Part shown: positions 18,907 to 29,512 of the stretch, one piece after another
Numbering within the stretch: position 1 is the first letter of the stretch
Layout of the letters: every line of letters begins with the position of its first letter
From: Pseudomonas poae
Lineage (GTDB): Bacteria; Pseudomonadota; Gammaproteobacteria; Pseudomonadales; Pseudomonadaceae
DNA length: 64,000 nt
Assembly (NCBI GenBank): GCA_004000515.1
Contig: CP034537.1
Span: forward strand, 1,364,001 to 1,428,000
Reading direction: 5' to 3'
Notes under the pieces: model-generated
Told to the model about the DNA's origin: nothing
The model's input: the letters and a program-made list of their open reading frames with translations, nothing else
Database searches by the model: none
Made by a program: the position numbers and the translations under genes

Positions 18907-19691
18907 TGAGCAACGCGTTAATCCGGCTGGAACAGGTTGGGGTCACGTTCGCCGGGCAAGCCGTGCTGGATAACATCGCCCTGAGCGTGGAGCCTGGGCA
19001 GATCGTTACCCTGATCGGCCCAAACGGCGCCGGCAAGACAACCCTCGTGCGCGCCGTACTCGGCCTGCTCAAGCCAGACAGCGGCAGCGTTTGGCGTAAG
19101 CCCAAACTACGCGTCGGCTACATGCCGCAGAAACTGCACGTCGATCCGACGCTGCCATTGTCCGTGCTGCGCTTCCTGCGCCTAGTGCCCAACGTGGACC
19201 GCGCCCGCGCCCAGGCCGCTCTCAAGGAAGTCGGCGCCGAACAGGTGATCGACAGCCCGGTGCAAAGCATCTCGGGCGGCGAAATGCAGCGCGTATTACT
19301 GGCCCGCGCCCTGTTGCGCGAACCGGAACTGCTGGTGCTGGATGAACCCGTGCAAGGCGTCGACGTTGCTGGCCAAGCCGAGCTGTACAGCCTGATCACC
19401 CGCCTGCGCGACCGCCACGGCTGCGGCGTGCTGATGGTCTCCCACGACCTGCACCTGGTGATGAGCACCACCGATCAGGTGGTGTGCCTCAACCGCCACG
19501 TGTGCTGCTCCGGCCACCCGGAACAAGTCAGCGGCGACCCCGCGTTCGTCGAACTGTTCGGCAAAAACGCCCAGAGCCTGGCGATCTACCACCACCATCA
19601 CGACCACGCCCACGACCTGCATGGCGCCGTGGTCGATGATCCCGCCGCACCTCATACACATGTTCATGGAGATAGCTGCAAGCATGGCTGA
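18906..19691 (+). CDS. znuC: Zinc ABC transporter ATPase ZnuC
   Basis: A 261-residue ABC ATPase. Walker [11 protein letters not shown]-loop MPQK, signature SISGGEMQR, Walker [10 protein letters not shown] and the H-loop in VSHDLH are all present. The C-terminus carries an unusual His-rich tail ([10 protein letters not shown], then [12 protein letters not shown]) that could bind zinc. ATG 18906 overlaps the zur stop; the open frame extends upstream of this but only through zur. It overlaps znuB by 8 bp. Confidence 0.93.
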   Translation: MSNALIRLEQVGVTFAGQAVLDNIALSVEPGQIVTLIGPNGAGKTTLVRAVLGLLKPDSGSVWRKPKLRVGYMPQKLHVDPTLPLSVLRFLRLVPNVDRARAQAALKEVGAEQVIDSPVQSISGGEMQRVLLARALLREPELLVLDEPVQGVDVAGQAELYSLITRLRDRHGCGVLMVSHDLHLVMSTTDQVVCLNRHVCCSGHPEQVSGDPAFVELFGKNAQSLAIYHHHHDHAHDLHGAVVDDPAAPHTHVHGDSCKHG

Positions 19692-20472
19692 TTTTCTGCT
19701 CTACGCCCTGCTGGCAGGCTTGGCTCTGGCGCTGGTGGCGGGCCCACTGGGCTCGTTCGTGGTCTGGCGGCGCATGGCCTATTTTGGCGACACGCTGTCG
19801 CATGCCGCGCTTTTGGGCGTGGCCATGGGCTTCCTGCTGGATGTGAGCCCGACCATCGCCGTGACCGTGGGCTGCCTGCTGCTGGCAGTGCTGTTGGTGA
19901 CCCTGCAACAGCGCCAGCCGCTGGCGTCGGACACCTTGCTCGGCATCCTCGCGCCCAGCACCCTATCCCTGGGCCTGGTGGTGCTGAGCTTCATGCATGA
20001 AGTGCGCATCGACCTGATGGCCTATCTGTTCGGCGACCTGCTGGCGATCAGCACCACGGACCTTGCCTGGATCCTCGGCGGTAGCGCCGCTGTGCTCGTG
20101 TTACTGATCGCACTGTGGCGCCCACTGCTGGCGATTACCGTGCATGAAGAGCTGGCCACCGTGGAAGGGTTGCCCGTGCCGACCCTGCGCATGGCGCTGA
20201 TGCTGTTGATCGCAGTGGTGATTGCTGTCGCGATGAAGATTGTCGGCGTATTGTTGATCACGTCGCTGTTGATCATTCCCGCAGCCGCCGCCCAGCGCCA
20301 TGCTCGCTCACCGGAGCAGATGGCCATCGGCGCCAGCCTGTTGGGGATGCTCGCAGTATGCGGGGGCCTGGCGCTGTCCTGGTTCAAGGACACGCCGGCC
20401 GGGCCATCGATTGTGGTCACGGCCGCCGCCCTGTTTCTGCTGAGTTTTGTCCTGCCCCGTCGAGGGGTGTAG
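19684..20472 (+). CDS. znuB: Zinc ABC transporter permease ZnuB
   Basis: A 262-residue inner-membrane permease of the ABC-3 family with about eight hydrophobic helices. It begins [23 protein letters not shown]. The family core is seen in [17 protein letters not shown] and [18 protein letters not shown] 19684 overlaps the last codons of znuC; an upstream in-frame start (19621) lies within znuC and is unlikely. With ZnuA and ZnuC it forms the high-affinity zinc importer under Zur. Confidence 0.93.
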   Translation: MADFLLYALLAGLALALVAGPLGSFVVWRRMAYFGDTLSHAALLGVAMGFLLDVSPTIAVTVGCLLLAVLLVTLQQRQPLASDTLLGILAPSTLSLGLVVLSFMHEVRIDLMAYLFGDLLAISTTDLAWILGGSAAVLVLLIALWRPLLAITVHEELATVEGLPVPTLRMALMLLIAVVIAVAMKIVGVLLITSLLIIPAAAAQRHARSPEQMAIGASLLGMLAVCGGLALSWFKDTPAGPSIVVTAAALFLLSFVLPRRGV

Positions 20473-20509
20473 ACTTGCTCGCTTTTTGCGCAAATAGAGA
20501 GTCGCAGGA

Positions 20510-21228
20510 ATGAAGCCGTTCACCTCCCGTTATCTGCTCCTTGCCGCATTTTCCCTGCTGCTGGGCGCCTGTCAAAGCACACCGCCCGCTGCCACCGAGG
20601 CACCGGATGCCCGCGCTGCGGCCATCGCGCAGCTGGAACAAAACCTGGCCAGCAGCGAGTTGGCCACCGCCGAGGACGAGCTTGCCGCCTTGCAGGCCCA
20701 GTCGCCCAACGACCCGACGCTGGAGCCTTACCAGCGCCAACTGGCCGAAGCCTACCTGCAGCGCAGCCAGATCGTGCTGCAAAAGGTGATGTCAACGCCG
20801 CAGCCACCGCCCTGAGCCGTGCCCGCGCACTGATGCCCAAGGCCCCAGCACTCACCGGCGGCGTCAACAGCGCCATCAGCCACGCACGCAAAGCCGAGCT
20901 GGATAAAGCCGAGGCCGCCTTGAAAGCGGCGGAATCGAAGCCGGTTGCCAAGGTCATCGACCCTGCGGCTGAAAGCACCACCGTGGCACTGAACCTCACC
21001 AATATCGAGGAACTGCGCCATCAGTTGGATGCGATTGCCACCGACGTGGTGAATTACCAGTGCGATGTGAGCATCCAGGCGCCGCGCACAGAGGATTACC
21101 CATGGCTGGCGACCTTGCTGACAAAGCGGGTGAAGCGCATTGATTCGGCGTATGACCTGAAGATTCACCGGCAGATCTTGAAGAATATCCCGGCGCAAAT
21201 TGTGCTGATTCCGCGTAAAGCCGATTAA
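20510..21228 (+). CDS. Conserved Pseudomonas lipoprotein with TPR-like helices (frame broken)
   Basis: Begins with a lipoprotein signal (MKPFTSRYLLLAAFSLLLGACQ, lipobox LLGAC). An alanine-rich helical region follows (EDELAALQAQ, YQRQLAEAYLQRSQ, then HARKAELDKAEAAL), suggestive of TPR/coiled-coil repeats. The C-terminal domain contains YQCDVSIQAPR and ends LIPRKAD. One base is missing near 20784-20787 (expected LQKGDVNAAATALSRAR); the restored length is 239 residues. By position it corresponds to PA5502, whose function I do not know. It follows znuB by 37 bp. Confidence 0.75.
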
Positions 21229-21230
21229 AG

Positions 21231-21303
21231 CATCGCAGGCAAGCCAGCTCCCACACTTGAATGTATTCACCATTCAAAGGTGGGAGCTGGCTTGCCTGCG
21301 ATG
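21231..21303. repeat. REPIN, CTGGCTTGCCTGCGAT class
   Basis: The 24 bp arms CATCGCAGGCAAGCCAGCTC-CCAC and their complement are separated by 25 bp. It sits between the convergent lipoprotein gene and katE. Confidence 0.88.
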
Positions 21304-21327
21304 GCGATCTGACCAACAACCAAAGAG

Positions 21328-23458
21328 TTAAGCCGGAATCGCTTTGGCCTTAGGTTCACGATCCCAAACCCGATGCTGCCCAATCGCGGCAAAGAACGCC
21401 TTGAATGCTTTCGCATCCGATCCCACGATCAGTCCCGCATCCGCCTCAAGCTTGAGCAAGTCCAGCAACGACTTCGCCTCACTGGCGACGGCAATCGCCT
21501 TAAGGTGCTTGTACGCTTCAAGGACGTAATGCAACGCGACCCCGTCGCCGCTCAGCGCTTTCACCGACTCCTTGCCCCCCGGGATGAACACCGCATCAAA
21601 CGCAATGGACGGCAACCCTTCCATCGATGCATCCACCGGCAAACTCTTGCCATCCGCCGTTGTTACCGGCGCCGACGTCGGCCCGAGCAGTTTGGCATGC
21701 GCACCCTCAGCTTCCAGTGCCTTCTTCAATGCGGCGATTGCCGCACCATCCACGCCATTCGCTGCCAGGATCGCCACCTTGCGCGTTTTGATATCCGCCG
21801 GCAGCAAGTTTGCCTGGCTCAACGCAGGCGAGCGTGCCAACGAGGTCTTGTACTCCGCCACCGTGCCTTTTTTCGGCACCGGCAAACCGAGGTTTTCAGC
21901 CACGCGCTTGGCCAGTTCCAGGTCAATATTGGCCAGAATCTCGTTCACCTGCCGTGCACGAATAAACTCGCGCTCCACCTTGCCCAGCTCAAAGCTGTAG
22001 GCCGCAATGATGTGCTCTTGCTCATGCTTGCTCATGCTGCGGAAAAACAGGCGAGCCTGGGAGAAGTGGTCACCGAACGATTCACTGCGCTCACGCACCT
22101 TATGAGCATCGATGCGCTCGTAGTACGACTCGAACCCACCGTCTTGCGCTGCCGGCGGCGTTTCTTTCGGCCAGCCGCCATCAATCGAATTGGGCTCGTA
22201 CGCGGCGCGGCCCTTATCGATCACAGTGCGGTGCATGGCATCGCGCTGACCATTATGAAACGGTACTACCGGCCGATTGATCGGCAACTCGTGGAAGTTA
22301 GGGCCACCGAGACGACTTATTTGGGTATCGGTGTAGGAAAACAGACGCCCCTGCAACAGCGGGTCATTGGAGAAGTCGATGCCCGGCACCATATGCCCAG
22401 GGCAGAACGCCACCTGCTCGACCTCGGCGAAGAAGTTGTCCGGGTTGCGGTTCAGCACCATTTTGCCGAGCGGGGTAATCGGAACCAACTCCTCTGGAAT
22501 CAGCTTGGTCGGGTCCAGAATGTCAAACTCGAATGCGTGCTCCTTATCCTCAGGAATCACCTGCACGCCCAGCTCCCATTCAGGGTAATCGCCGGTTTCG
22601 ATGGACTCCCACAGATCGCGACGGTGGTAGTCGGTATCTTTACCCGCGAGCTTTTGCGCTTCGTCCCACACCAGGGAACAGGTACCTGCTGTCGGACGCC
22701 AGTGGAACTTGACGAAATTGGAGACGCCTTCGGCATTGATAAAGCGAAAGGTATGTACGCCAAAGCCCTGCATGCTGCGCAGGCTTTTCGGGATGGCACG
22801 GTCAGACATGGCCCAGATGACCATATGCGCCGACTCCGGCTGCAGCGAGACAAAATCCCAGAACGTATCGTGGGCCGAACCGCCCGTAGGAATCTCGTTG
22901 TGCGGCTCAGGCTTTACCGCATGCACAAAGTCAGGAAACTTGATTGCGTCCTGGATAAAAAACACCGGCATGTTGTTGCCCACCAAGTCGAAGTTGCCTT
23001 CGTCGGTGAAGAACTTCACGGCAAAACCACGCACGTCGCGCACGGTGTCGCCGGAGCCGCGGGGGCCCTGCACGGTGGAAAAACGCACAAATACCGGCGT
23101 CTTATGCCCAGGGTCACGCAGGAAGCCGGCCTTGGTCAGTGCCGAATGGTTTTCATAGCTCTGGAAATAGCCATGGGCGCCCGTGCCACGCGCATGCACG
23201 ATGCGCTCGGGAATCCGCTCATGGTCAAAGTGCGTGATCTTTTCACGCATGATGAAATCTTCCAGCAGCGAGGGCCCGCGTGCGCCGACCTTCAAGCTGT
23301 TCTGGTTGTCGGAAATCTTAACGCCTTGGTTAGTGCGCAAGGCTTGGCCGGTGGCGTCCGAGCGGAACTCTTCCAGGGCCTGCAACTTGGCGTTGGTGTT
23401 CTCACGGTCCAGGGTGTCGGTTCCGGCAAGTTCGCTCTTTGGCTTTTTTCGTGCTCAT
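21328..23458 (-). CDS. katE: Large-subunit catalase HPII (frame broken at 5' end)
   Basis: A monofunctional heme catalase of the large (HPII) clade, about 709 residues, that decomposes hydrogen peroxide. Visible sites are the catalytic His in [12 protein letters not shown], Asn in [12 protein letters not shown], and the heme-ligand Tyr in RLFSYTDTQ. The extra C-terminal flavodoxin/DJ-1-like domain ([21 protein letters not shown]) is characteristic of HPII. The true start is ATG 23458, 9 nt after AAGGAG, giving [14 protein letters not shown]. One extra T on the plus strand in the run at 23444-23449 shifts the frame there. In relatives it is stationary-phase induced. Confidence 0.92.
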
Positions 23459-23686
23459 CAGTCAAAACTCCTTATTCAGACCCAGGCACGGCACCTGGGA
23501 AATCGAGTTGCCTAAGTAGTGACTGATGGGGGTTTGGGCCGTTCCTTTTTTATGACCTTTGATCGCGTTATTGCCAAATCGCTGGTGAGATGAGAAATAA
23601 ATGCTAAATAACGCTATACGGACAGGCTAAAATGCGCGCCCGGCTAACCGCTGATCCCTTTCCATGCGCCCCACAAGGTTCGCTAC
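23459..23686. other. Divergent promoter region katE/metN
   Basis: 228 bp hold the katE ribosome binding site (AAGGAG on the minus strand) and an AT-rich part (23585-23620) likely to carry promoters. I see no recognisable SAM or S-adenosylhomocysteine riboswitch. Confidence 0.35.
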
Positions 23687-24693
23687 GTGATCGAGTTTCA
23701 TAACGTCCATAAAACCTACCGCGTCGCCGGTAAGGATATCCCCGCGCTGCACCCCACCAGCCTGACCGTCGAAAACGGCCAGGTGTTCGGCCTTATCGGT
23801 CATTCGGGCGCGGGCAAAAGCACCCTGCTGCGCCTGATCAACCGCCTCGAAGAACCGAGTGGCGGCCAGATCACGGTTGATGGCGAGGAAGTCACCGCGC
23901 TGGACGCCAACGGCCTGCGCCGTTTCCGCCAGCAGGTCGGGATGATCTTCCAGCACTTCAACCTGCTGGCGTCCAAGACCGTCGCCGACAACGTGGCGCT
24001 GCCATTGACCCTGGCTGGCGAACTGTCGCGCAAGGACATCGACCTGCGCGTGGCTGAACTGCTCGCCCGTGTTGGCTTGTCCGACCACGCCAAGAAGTAC
24101 CCGGCGCAGTTGTCTGGCGGCCAGAAGCAGCGCGTCGGCATCGCCCGCGCCCTGGCGACCAAGCCCAAGATTTTGCTGTGCGACGAAGCCACCAGCGCCC
24201 TCGACCCGCAAACCACCGCCTCGGTGCTGCAACTGCTGGCCGAGATCAACCGCGAGTTGAAGCTGACCATCGTGCTGATCACCCATGAGATGGACGTGAT
24301 CCGCCGTGTCTGTGATCAGGTAGCGGTAATGGATGCCGGTGTGATCGTCGAGCAAGGCTCGGTGGCCGACGTATTCCTGCACCCCAAGCACCCGACCACC
24401 AAGCGCTTCGTGCAAGAGTCCGAGCAGGTCGACGAAAACGAGCAACGCGATGATTTTGCCCACGTGCCGGGTCGCATCGTGCGCCTGACGTTCCAGGGCG
24501 AAGCGACCTACGCGCCGCTGCTGGTACCGTCGCCCGTGAAACGGGTGTGGACTACAGCATCCTCGCCGGTCGTATCGACCGCATCAAAGACATCCCCTAT
24601 GGGCAACTGACCCTCGCCGTCACCGGTGGCGACATGGAGGCGGCGTTTGCCCGCTTCACCGCCGCTGACGTCCACATGGAGGTCCTGCGCTAA
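23687..24693 (+). CDS. metN: Methionine ABC transporter ATPase MetN (frame broken)
   Basis: The ATPase of the D/L-methionine importer. It starts at GTG 23687 (reads [11 protein letters not shown]). Walker A is [10 protein letters not shown]-loop MIFQHFNLL, signature LSGGQKQR, Walker [13 protein letters not shown] and H-loop THEMDV. The C-terminal NIL regulatory domain begins near residue 260. One G is missing near 24524-24528 (expected [20 protein letters not shown]), breaking the frame inside the NIL domain. Restored length is 335 residues and ends VHMEVLR. The stop overlaps metI (TAATG). Confidence 0.93.
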
Positions 24694-25367
24694 TGGAAGC
24701 CCTGTTGAGTTTCTTCGCCAATATCGACTGGTCGGAAATCTGGCTCGCCACCGGCGACACCATGACCATGCTGTTCGGCTCGCTGTTCTTTACCGTGGTG
24801 TTGGGCTTGCCTTTGGGCGTGCTGCTGTTCCTGACCAGCCCACGCCAACTGTTCGAACAGAAAGGCCTGTACGCGCTGCTGTCGCTGATCGTGAACATCC
24901 TGCGTTCGCTGCCGTTCATCATCCTGTTGATCGTGATGATTCCGTTCACCGTCCTCATCACCGGCACTTCGCTGGGTGTGGCGGGTGCGATTCCGCCGCT
25001 GGTCGTAGGCGCTACGCCATTCTTTGCGCGCCTGGTGGAAACCGCCCTGCGTGAAGTGGATCGCGGCATCATCGAAGCCACGCAATCGATGGGCGCCAGC
25101 ACGCGCCAGATCATCACCAACGCCCTGTTGCCCGAAGCCCGCCCCGGCATTTTCGCGGCGATTACAGTGACGGCGATTACACTGGTGTCCTACACAGCGA
25201 TGGCCGGTGTCGTCGGCGCTGGAGGCCTGGGTGACCTGGCGATTCGTTTCGGCTACCAGCGCTTCCAGACCGATGTGATGGTAGTCACGGTCGTGATGCT
25301 GCTGGTGCTGGTGCAAATTCTGCAAACCGTCGGCGACAAGCTGGTGGTGCATTTTTCTCGAAAATAA
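24693..25367 (+). CDS. metI: Methionine ABC transporter permease MetI
   Basis: A 224-residue inner-membrane permease with five or six hydrophobic helices. The ABC permease EAA loop is seen at EATQSMGASTRQIITNALLP, and the C-terminal helix VTVVMLLVLVQILQ matches the MetI family. ATG 24693 overlaps the metN stop. The frame is intact. It works with MetN and MetQ. Confidence 0.93.
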   Translation: MEALLSFFANIDWSEIWLATGDTMTMLFGSLFFTVVLGLPLGVLLFLTSPRQLFEQKGLYALLSLIVNILRSLPFIILLIVMIPFTVLITGTSLGVAGAIPPLVVGATPFFARLVETALREVDRGIIEATQSMGASTRQIITNALLPEARPGIFAAITVTAITLVSYTAMAGVVGAGGLGDLAIRFGYQRFQTDVMVVTVVMLLVLVQILQTVGDKLVVHFSRK

Positions 25368-25418
25368 CGGCCATTGCCGGCCAAAAGCCGGCACATGCCC
25401 GAACAAGGAGCTTGTTGG

Positions 25419-26189
25419 ATGAAAAAACTACTGGTTGCTTTTGCCGCCGTTGCTGCGTTTTCCGCCCACGCCGAGACCCTCACGGTCGCCGCTTCGCCGG
25501 TACCGCACGCGGAAATCCTGGAGTTCGTGAAACCTGCCCTGGCCAAAGAAGGCGTGGACCTGCAGGTCAAAGTCTTCACCGACTACGTGCAACCCAACGT
25601 ACAGGTGGCTGAAAAGCGCCTGGACGCCAACTTCTTCCAACACCAGCCGTACCTGGATGAGTTCAACAAAGCCAAGGGCACTCACCTGGTCAGCGTCGGT
25701 GCCGTGCACCTGGAGCCCCTGGGCGCCTACTCCAGCAAGTTCAAGAAGCTGGAAGACCTGCCAAGCGGTGCCAACGTAGTCATCCCGAACGACGCCACCA
25801 ACGGCGGCCGTGCGCTGTTGCTGCTGGCCAAGCACAACCTGATCACCCTGAAGGACCCGACCAACATCCTGTCGACCATCAAGGACATCACCGCCAACCC
25901 TAAAGGCCTGAAGTTCCGCGAGCTGGAAGCCGCCACCCTGCCGCGCGTACTGACCCAGGTCGACCTGGCGCTGATCAACACCAACTACGCCCTGGAAGCC
26001 AAGCTGGACCCTTCCAAGGACGCACTGGTGATCGAAGGCAACGACTCGCCTTACGTGAACATCCTGGTAACCCGCGAAGACAACAAAGACTCGGACGCCG
26101 TGAAGAAGCTGGTAGCAGCGCTGCACACCCCGGAAGTGAAAGCGTTCATTCTTGAGAAGTACAAAGGCGCGATTCTGCCGGCGTTCTGA
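25419..26189 (+). CDS. metQ: Methionine-binding protein MetQ (NlpA family)
   Basis: A 256-residue periplasmic binding protein. The signal is MKKLLVAFAAVAAFSAHA without a lipobox Cys, so it is predicted soluble, unlike E. coli MetQ. NlpA-family motifs are seen: VAASPVPHAEILEFV, VFTDYVQPN, NFFQHQPYLDEFN, VIPNDATNGGRALLLL and LINTNYALEA. ATG 25419 is preceded by AACAAGGAG; an upstream in-frame start (25374) is not needed. It is last in metNIQ, followed by a REPIN. Confidence 0.93.
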   Translation: MKKLLVAFAAVAAFSAHAETLTVAASPVPHAEILEFVKPALAKEGVDLQVKVFTDYVQPNVQVAEKRLDANFFQHQPYLDEFNKAKGTHLVSVGAVHLEPLGAYSSKFKKLEDLPSGANVVIPNDATNGGRALLLLAKHNLITLKDPTNILSTIKDITANPKGLKFRELEAATLPRVLTQVDLALINTNYALEAKLDPSKDALVIEGNDSPYVNILVTREDNKDSDAVKKLVAALHTPEVKAFILEKYKGAILPAF

Positions 26190-26221
26190 TCTAACTCGAT
26201 CTCCCAAACACCGGAGATCAA

Positions 26222-26316
26222 AAATGTGGGAGCGGGCTTGCTCGCGAATGCAGAGTGTCAGTCGATAGATCCGTGACTGATACACCGCATTCGCGAGCAA
26301 GCCCGCTCCCACATTT
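26222..26316. repeat. REPIN, GCTTGCTCGCGAATGC class
   Basis: AATGTGGGAGCGGGCTTGCT-CGCGAATGC and its inverted copy flank about 38 bp. It lies between convergent metQ and the SCO gene. It shares arms with the repeats at 17339 and 50108. Confidence 0.9.
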
Positions 26317-26331
26317 GTTTTATGGTGCTAG

Positions 26332-26967
26332 CTACTTGCGCTGCAGCAACCCAGGCAACTGCGCCACCAGCTTCTGGTTATTCAACGGCGCCCGGATAAA
26401 CCCACGCTGCGTCCCATCCGGCCCGATCACCGCCAGGTTGCCGCTGTGGTCCACGGTGTAGTTCGGCTTGCTGGTATCGGCCGGAATGAACGGAATGCTC
26501 ACCGCATTCGAAACCTTCTGCACATCGTCCACATTCGCGCCCGTCAGGCCTTCAAATTGTGGGTCGAAGTAACCCAGGTACTGCTTGAGCTGGGTTGCCG
26601 TATCGCGATGCGGATCGACGCTCACCAGGATCACCTGCAACTTATCCACAACGTCCTTGGGCAGCTCGCTCTTGATCTGGCGCAGCTGGGCGAGGGTGGT
26701 AGGGCAAATGTCCGGGCAGAAGGTGTAGCCAAAGAACAGCAGGCTCCACTTGCCCTTCAACTCGTTGACCACCACGGGCTGGCCGTCCTGGTTTGTCATG
26801 GTCACCGGCGGCAGTTGGCGACTTTGCGGCAGCAGGATGATGCCAGCGTCGATCAACGCAGTGGGGTCACCCTGGCCTTTGCCACTGAGTACTTTGTTGA
26901 CGGTCAGGCCCATGATCAACGCGACGATGGCCACCAGGATAAAGACGGTTTTTTGAGTTCGGGTCAT
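26332..26967 (-). CDS. SCO1/SenC copper chaperone for cytochrome oxidase
   Basis: A 211-residue membrane-anchored periplasmic protein that delivers copper to the CuA site of CoxB. The N-terminal anchor is [15 protein letters not shown]. The copper motif is FCPDICPTT (CxxxC), and the distal His lies in [11 protein letters not shown] 26967 overlaps the cyoE stop; the open frame continues upstream only through cyoE in another register. It is last in the cox cluster (PA0114 equivalent). Confidence 0.92.
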   Translation of the reverse strand: MTRTQKTVFILVAIVALIMGLTVNKVLSGKGQGDPTALIDAGIILLPQSRQLPPVTMTNQDGQPVVVNELKGKWSLLFFGYTFCPDICPTTLAQLRQIKSELPKDVVDKLQVILVSVDPHRDTATQLKQYLGYFDPQFEGLTGANVDDVQKVSNAVSIPFIPADTSKPNYTVDHSGNLAVIGPDGTQRGFIRAPLNNQKLVAQLPGLLQRK

Positions 26968-27863
26968 AGGTTCAACAATAGGTAGTGGTCTACGAGCAGG
27001 GCGATAAACAGCAACAGCAGGTACCAGATAGAGTACTTGAAGGTGTTGATCGCCGCGTGCGGCTGAGCGCCACGGTACAACACCCAGGCCCATTGCAGAA
27101 AGCGCGCGCCCAATACCAGTGCACACGCCAGGTAGAGCAGGCCGCTCATGTGGATGACATAGGGCATCAGGCTCACCGCCAGCAGGGCGAAGGTGTACAG
27201 CAGGATATGCACCTTGGTGTAGTGCTCGCCGTGGGTGACCGGCAGCATGGGAATGTCGGCCTTGGCGTATTCCTCCTTGCGATGGATGGCCAGCGCCCAG
27301 AAGTGCGGCGGGGTCCAGGCGAAAATGATCAGCACCAGCAACAGGGGTTCGGCGCTGACATGGCCGGTGACCGCGACCCAGCCCAACATCGGCGGTGCCG
27401 CACCGGCCAGGCCGCCGATGACGATATTCTGCGGCGTCGCTCGCTTGAGAAAGCCGGTGTAGATCACCGCATACCCCAGCAACGAAGCCAACGTGAGCCA
27501 CGCCGCCAGGGGGTTGGTGAACGCCAGCAGCAGGGCCAACCCCGCAACCGCCAGAAACAACGCAAACGCCAGCGCCGCCAGCGGCGACACACGCCCCTCG
27601 GCCATTGGCCGCTTGTGCGTACGCGCCATCACTGCATCGATGCGCCGATCCACCACATGGTTGACCGCCGCCGCGCCACCGGCACACAGGGCAATCCCCA
27701 GGTTGCCGAACACCAGCACCGTCCACGGTACCCCGGCGCGGGTCGCGAGGAACATGCCGACCAGAGAGGTGATGAGCATCAGCACCACCACTTTCGGCTT
27801 GGTCAGCTCCAGGTAGTCGCGCCACAGCGCCTGGCGATGACGCGCGCCGATCAAGGCCGCCAT
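26964..27863 (-). CDS. cyoE: Protoheme IX farnesyltransferase (heme O synthase)
   Basis: A 299-residue polytopic UbiA-family enzyme that adds a farnesyl group to heme B. The prenyl-diphosphate Asp motifs are NHVVDRRID and the conserved loop [11 protein letters not shown] with THGEHYTK. About nine hydrophobic helices are seen. ATG 27863 lies within the last codons of ctaA, so translation is coupled. Heme O is the substrate of CtaA upstream. The frame is intact. Confidence 0.93.
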   Translation of the reverse strand: MAALIGARHRQALWRDYLELTKPKVVVLMLITSLVGMFLATRAGVPWTVLVFGNLGIALCAGGAAAVNHVVDRRIDAVMARTHKRPMAEGRVSPLAALAFALFLAVAGLALLLAFTNPLAAWLTLASLLGYAVIYTGFLKRATPQNIVIGGLAGAAPPMLGWVAVTGHVSAEPLLLVLIIFAWTPPHFWALAIHRKEEYAKADIPMLPVTHGEHYTKVHILLYTFALLAVSLMPYVIHMSGLLYLACALVLGARFLQWAWVLYRGAQPHAAINTFKYSIWYLLLLFIALLVDHYLLLNL

Positions 27864-28929
27864 GGCATCTCTCCTTTAAGGGTAATCAGGCCCGATACGT
27901 GTTTGCGCGGGATAAAGCGCCAGCCAAACGGCAGTTGGTTGCGCACCCGGACCAGACTGGTGCGGGCGTGGTAATTGACCAGCACCAACGTCAGTAGCAA
28001 CGCCGCGCCGCCTGCGTTATGCGCCACCGCCACCGGCAGTGGCAGGTGGAAATACACGTTGCTCAGGCCCAGGCAAATTTGTGCAGCCAGGGCGATCAGC
28101 AGCAAGCCCGCCAAGCGCGTCATGCCGACCACCTTGAGCTGCCAGGCCAGGCCGAGCAACACCAGCGAGACGATGACAGCGCCAACGCGATGGGTCAGGT
28201 GAATTGCCGTCCGCGCCTCGCTGTCCAACTGCCCGCCCAGGTAGTTGGGGCCGATGTGCTGGGTGAGATGAAAGCCATTGGCAAAGTCCGCCGCCGGCCA
28301 CCACTCTCCATGGCAGGTCGGCAGGTCGATACACGCCACCGCCGCATAGTTCGAACTGACCCAGCCCCCAGCGCAATCTGCCCGATCACCAGCACCAAGC
28401 CTGCCGTCGCCCAATACTGCAGGCGCTTGGGCACAATCAACGCAGGCAATACGCCGGACAAGCGCAACGTCAGCAGAAACAACAGGCTCAAGGTGGCAAA
28501 ACCGCCCAACAAATGGCCCGTGACCACTTGCGGCCACAGCTTCAACGTCACCGTCCACATGCCGAAGGCAGCCTGGGCAAACACCACCGCCAACACGAAC
28601 AGCGGCAACTTCACCGGCTGGCCCGGATCACGCCGATGGCTCCACGAACGCGCGGCTAACAGCACGATCAGCAGCCCCAACGTGCCGGCAAAGTAACGAT
28701 GCGTCATCTCGGCCCAGCCTTTGTCGGCCTCCACCGGCGTGTCAGGAAAATGCAGCTCGGCATGCGCCAGCTGGGCTTCGCTCTGCGGCACGCTGATAAA
28801 GCCATAGCAACCCGGCCAGTCCGGGCAACCCAGGCCCGCATGGGTCAGACGGGTATAGGCCCCCAACAGCACGACAATCAGCGCCAGCAAGGTGGCAAAC
28901 AACGCGAGGCGAAATCCAGGTTTGGCCAT
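27851..28929 (-). CDS. ctaA: Heme A synthase CtaA/COX15 (frame broken)
   Basis: Oxidises the methyl group of heme O to make heme A for the aa3-type centre. ATG 28929 ([20 protein letters not shown]) begins the first of about eight helices. Heme-ligand histidines fall in the repeated segments [31 protein letters not shown] and later LTHRVGA and VAHNAGG. One G is missing near 28365-28370 (expected [16 protein letters not shown]). Restored length is 359 residues. The tail overlaps cyoE by 13 bp. Confidence 0.9.
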
Positions 28930-28939
28930 GACGATGCCC

Positions 28940-29512
28940 TTATCCGATGTTCGACAGTTTCAACAGCAGGCGCAGGTCGTTTAGCAGGTCCTTGCCTTTG
29001 ACCTTCGCGTCATAGCGCAACACCAAGTTGCCATGAGGGTCGATGATCCACAGATGCGCATCACCCGGCGCGGCGGCGTTCTTGGTGAAGGTTGTCAGGT
29101 CGAGCGGATAGCGCTGTAGCTGCGGGTATTCAGCCTTGAGCTTGGCCTCATATTCGGTGCTCACAGGCTGGGCGCTGGCCAATGCATGACTGGCGCGGGA
29201 CGCATCACGGCCCAGACTGATTTGCAGCTGGCGCGCGAGGTACACCAGTTGCTGGCAATCGGCGGCGCAGGCAGTAGGGGCAGTCACCAGCAGCTGCCAG
29301 CGATCTTCGTCGGCCTGCACGCCGATATCGGCGCGGGTCTGGCCATTGCCAATCATCTCGCCGTGATAACTGCGGCTGTCCGGCACCCAGAACTGCAATT
29401 TGTACATGAAGGTGGCCAGCGCCATCGGGCCGATCACCATCATCAGGATCAGGATCAACTGCCAACGGCCTTTGCGCCGGTCGGGCACGTCAGACACGTT
29501 GAGTGGATTCAT
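28940..29512 (-). CDS. Membrane protein of the cytochrome oxidase cluster (PA0111-like)
   Basis: A 190-residue protein with one N-terminal anchor (WQLILILMMVIGPMALATFMY) and a periplasmic domain. CAADCQQLVYLARQLQ and the late LWIIDPHGNLVLRY suggest a thioredoxin-like/SCO-like fold, though the CxxxC copper motif of SCO is only partly mimicked by CAADC. ATG 29512 lies inside the 3' end of the SURF1 gene. Its role is probably in oxidase assembly, from position only. Confidence 0.75.
   Translation of the reverse strand: MNPLNVSDVPDRRKGRWQLILILMMVIGPMALATFMYKLQFWVPDSRSYHGEMIGNGQTRADIGVQADEDRWQLLVTAPTACAADCQQLVYLARQLQISLGRDASRASHALASAQPVSTEYEAKLKAEYPQLQRYPLDLTTFTKNAAAPGDAHLWIIDPHGNLVLRYDAKVKGKDLLNDLRLLLKLSNIG

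Noticed and set aside
21373..23526. A 717-codon plus-strand open frame
   Set aside because: It is wholly antisense to katE and has no recognisable domain.
26332..27825. A 497-codon frame containing the SCO protein
   Set aside because: The first half is an out-of-frame reading of cyoE. The true start at 26967 overlaps the cyoE stop.
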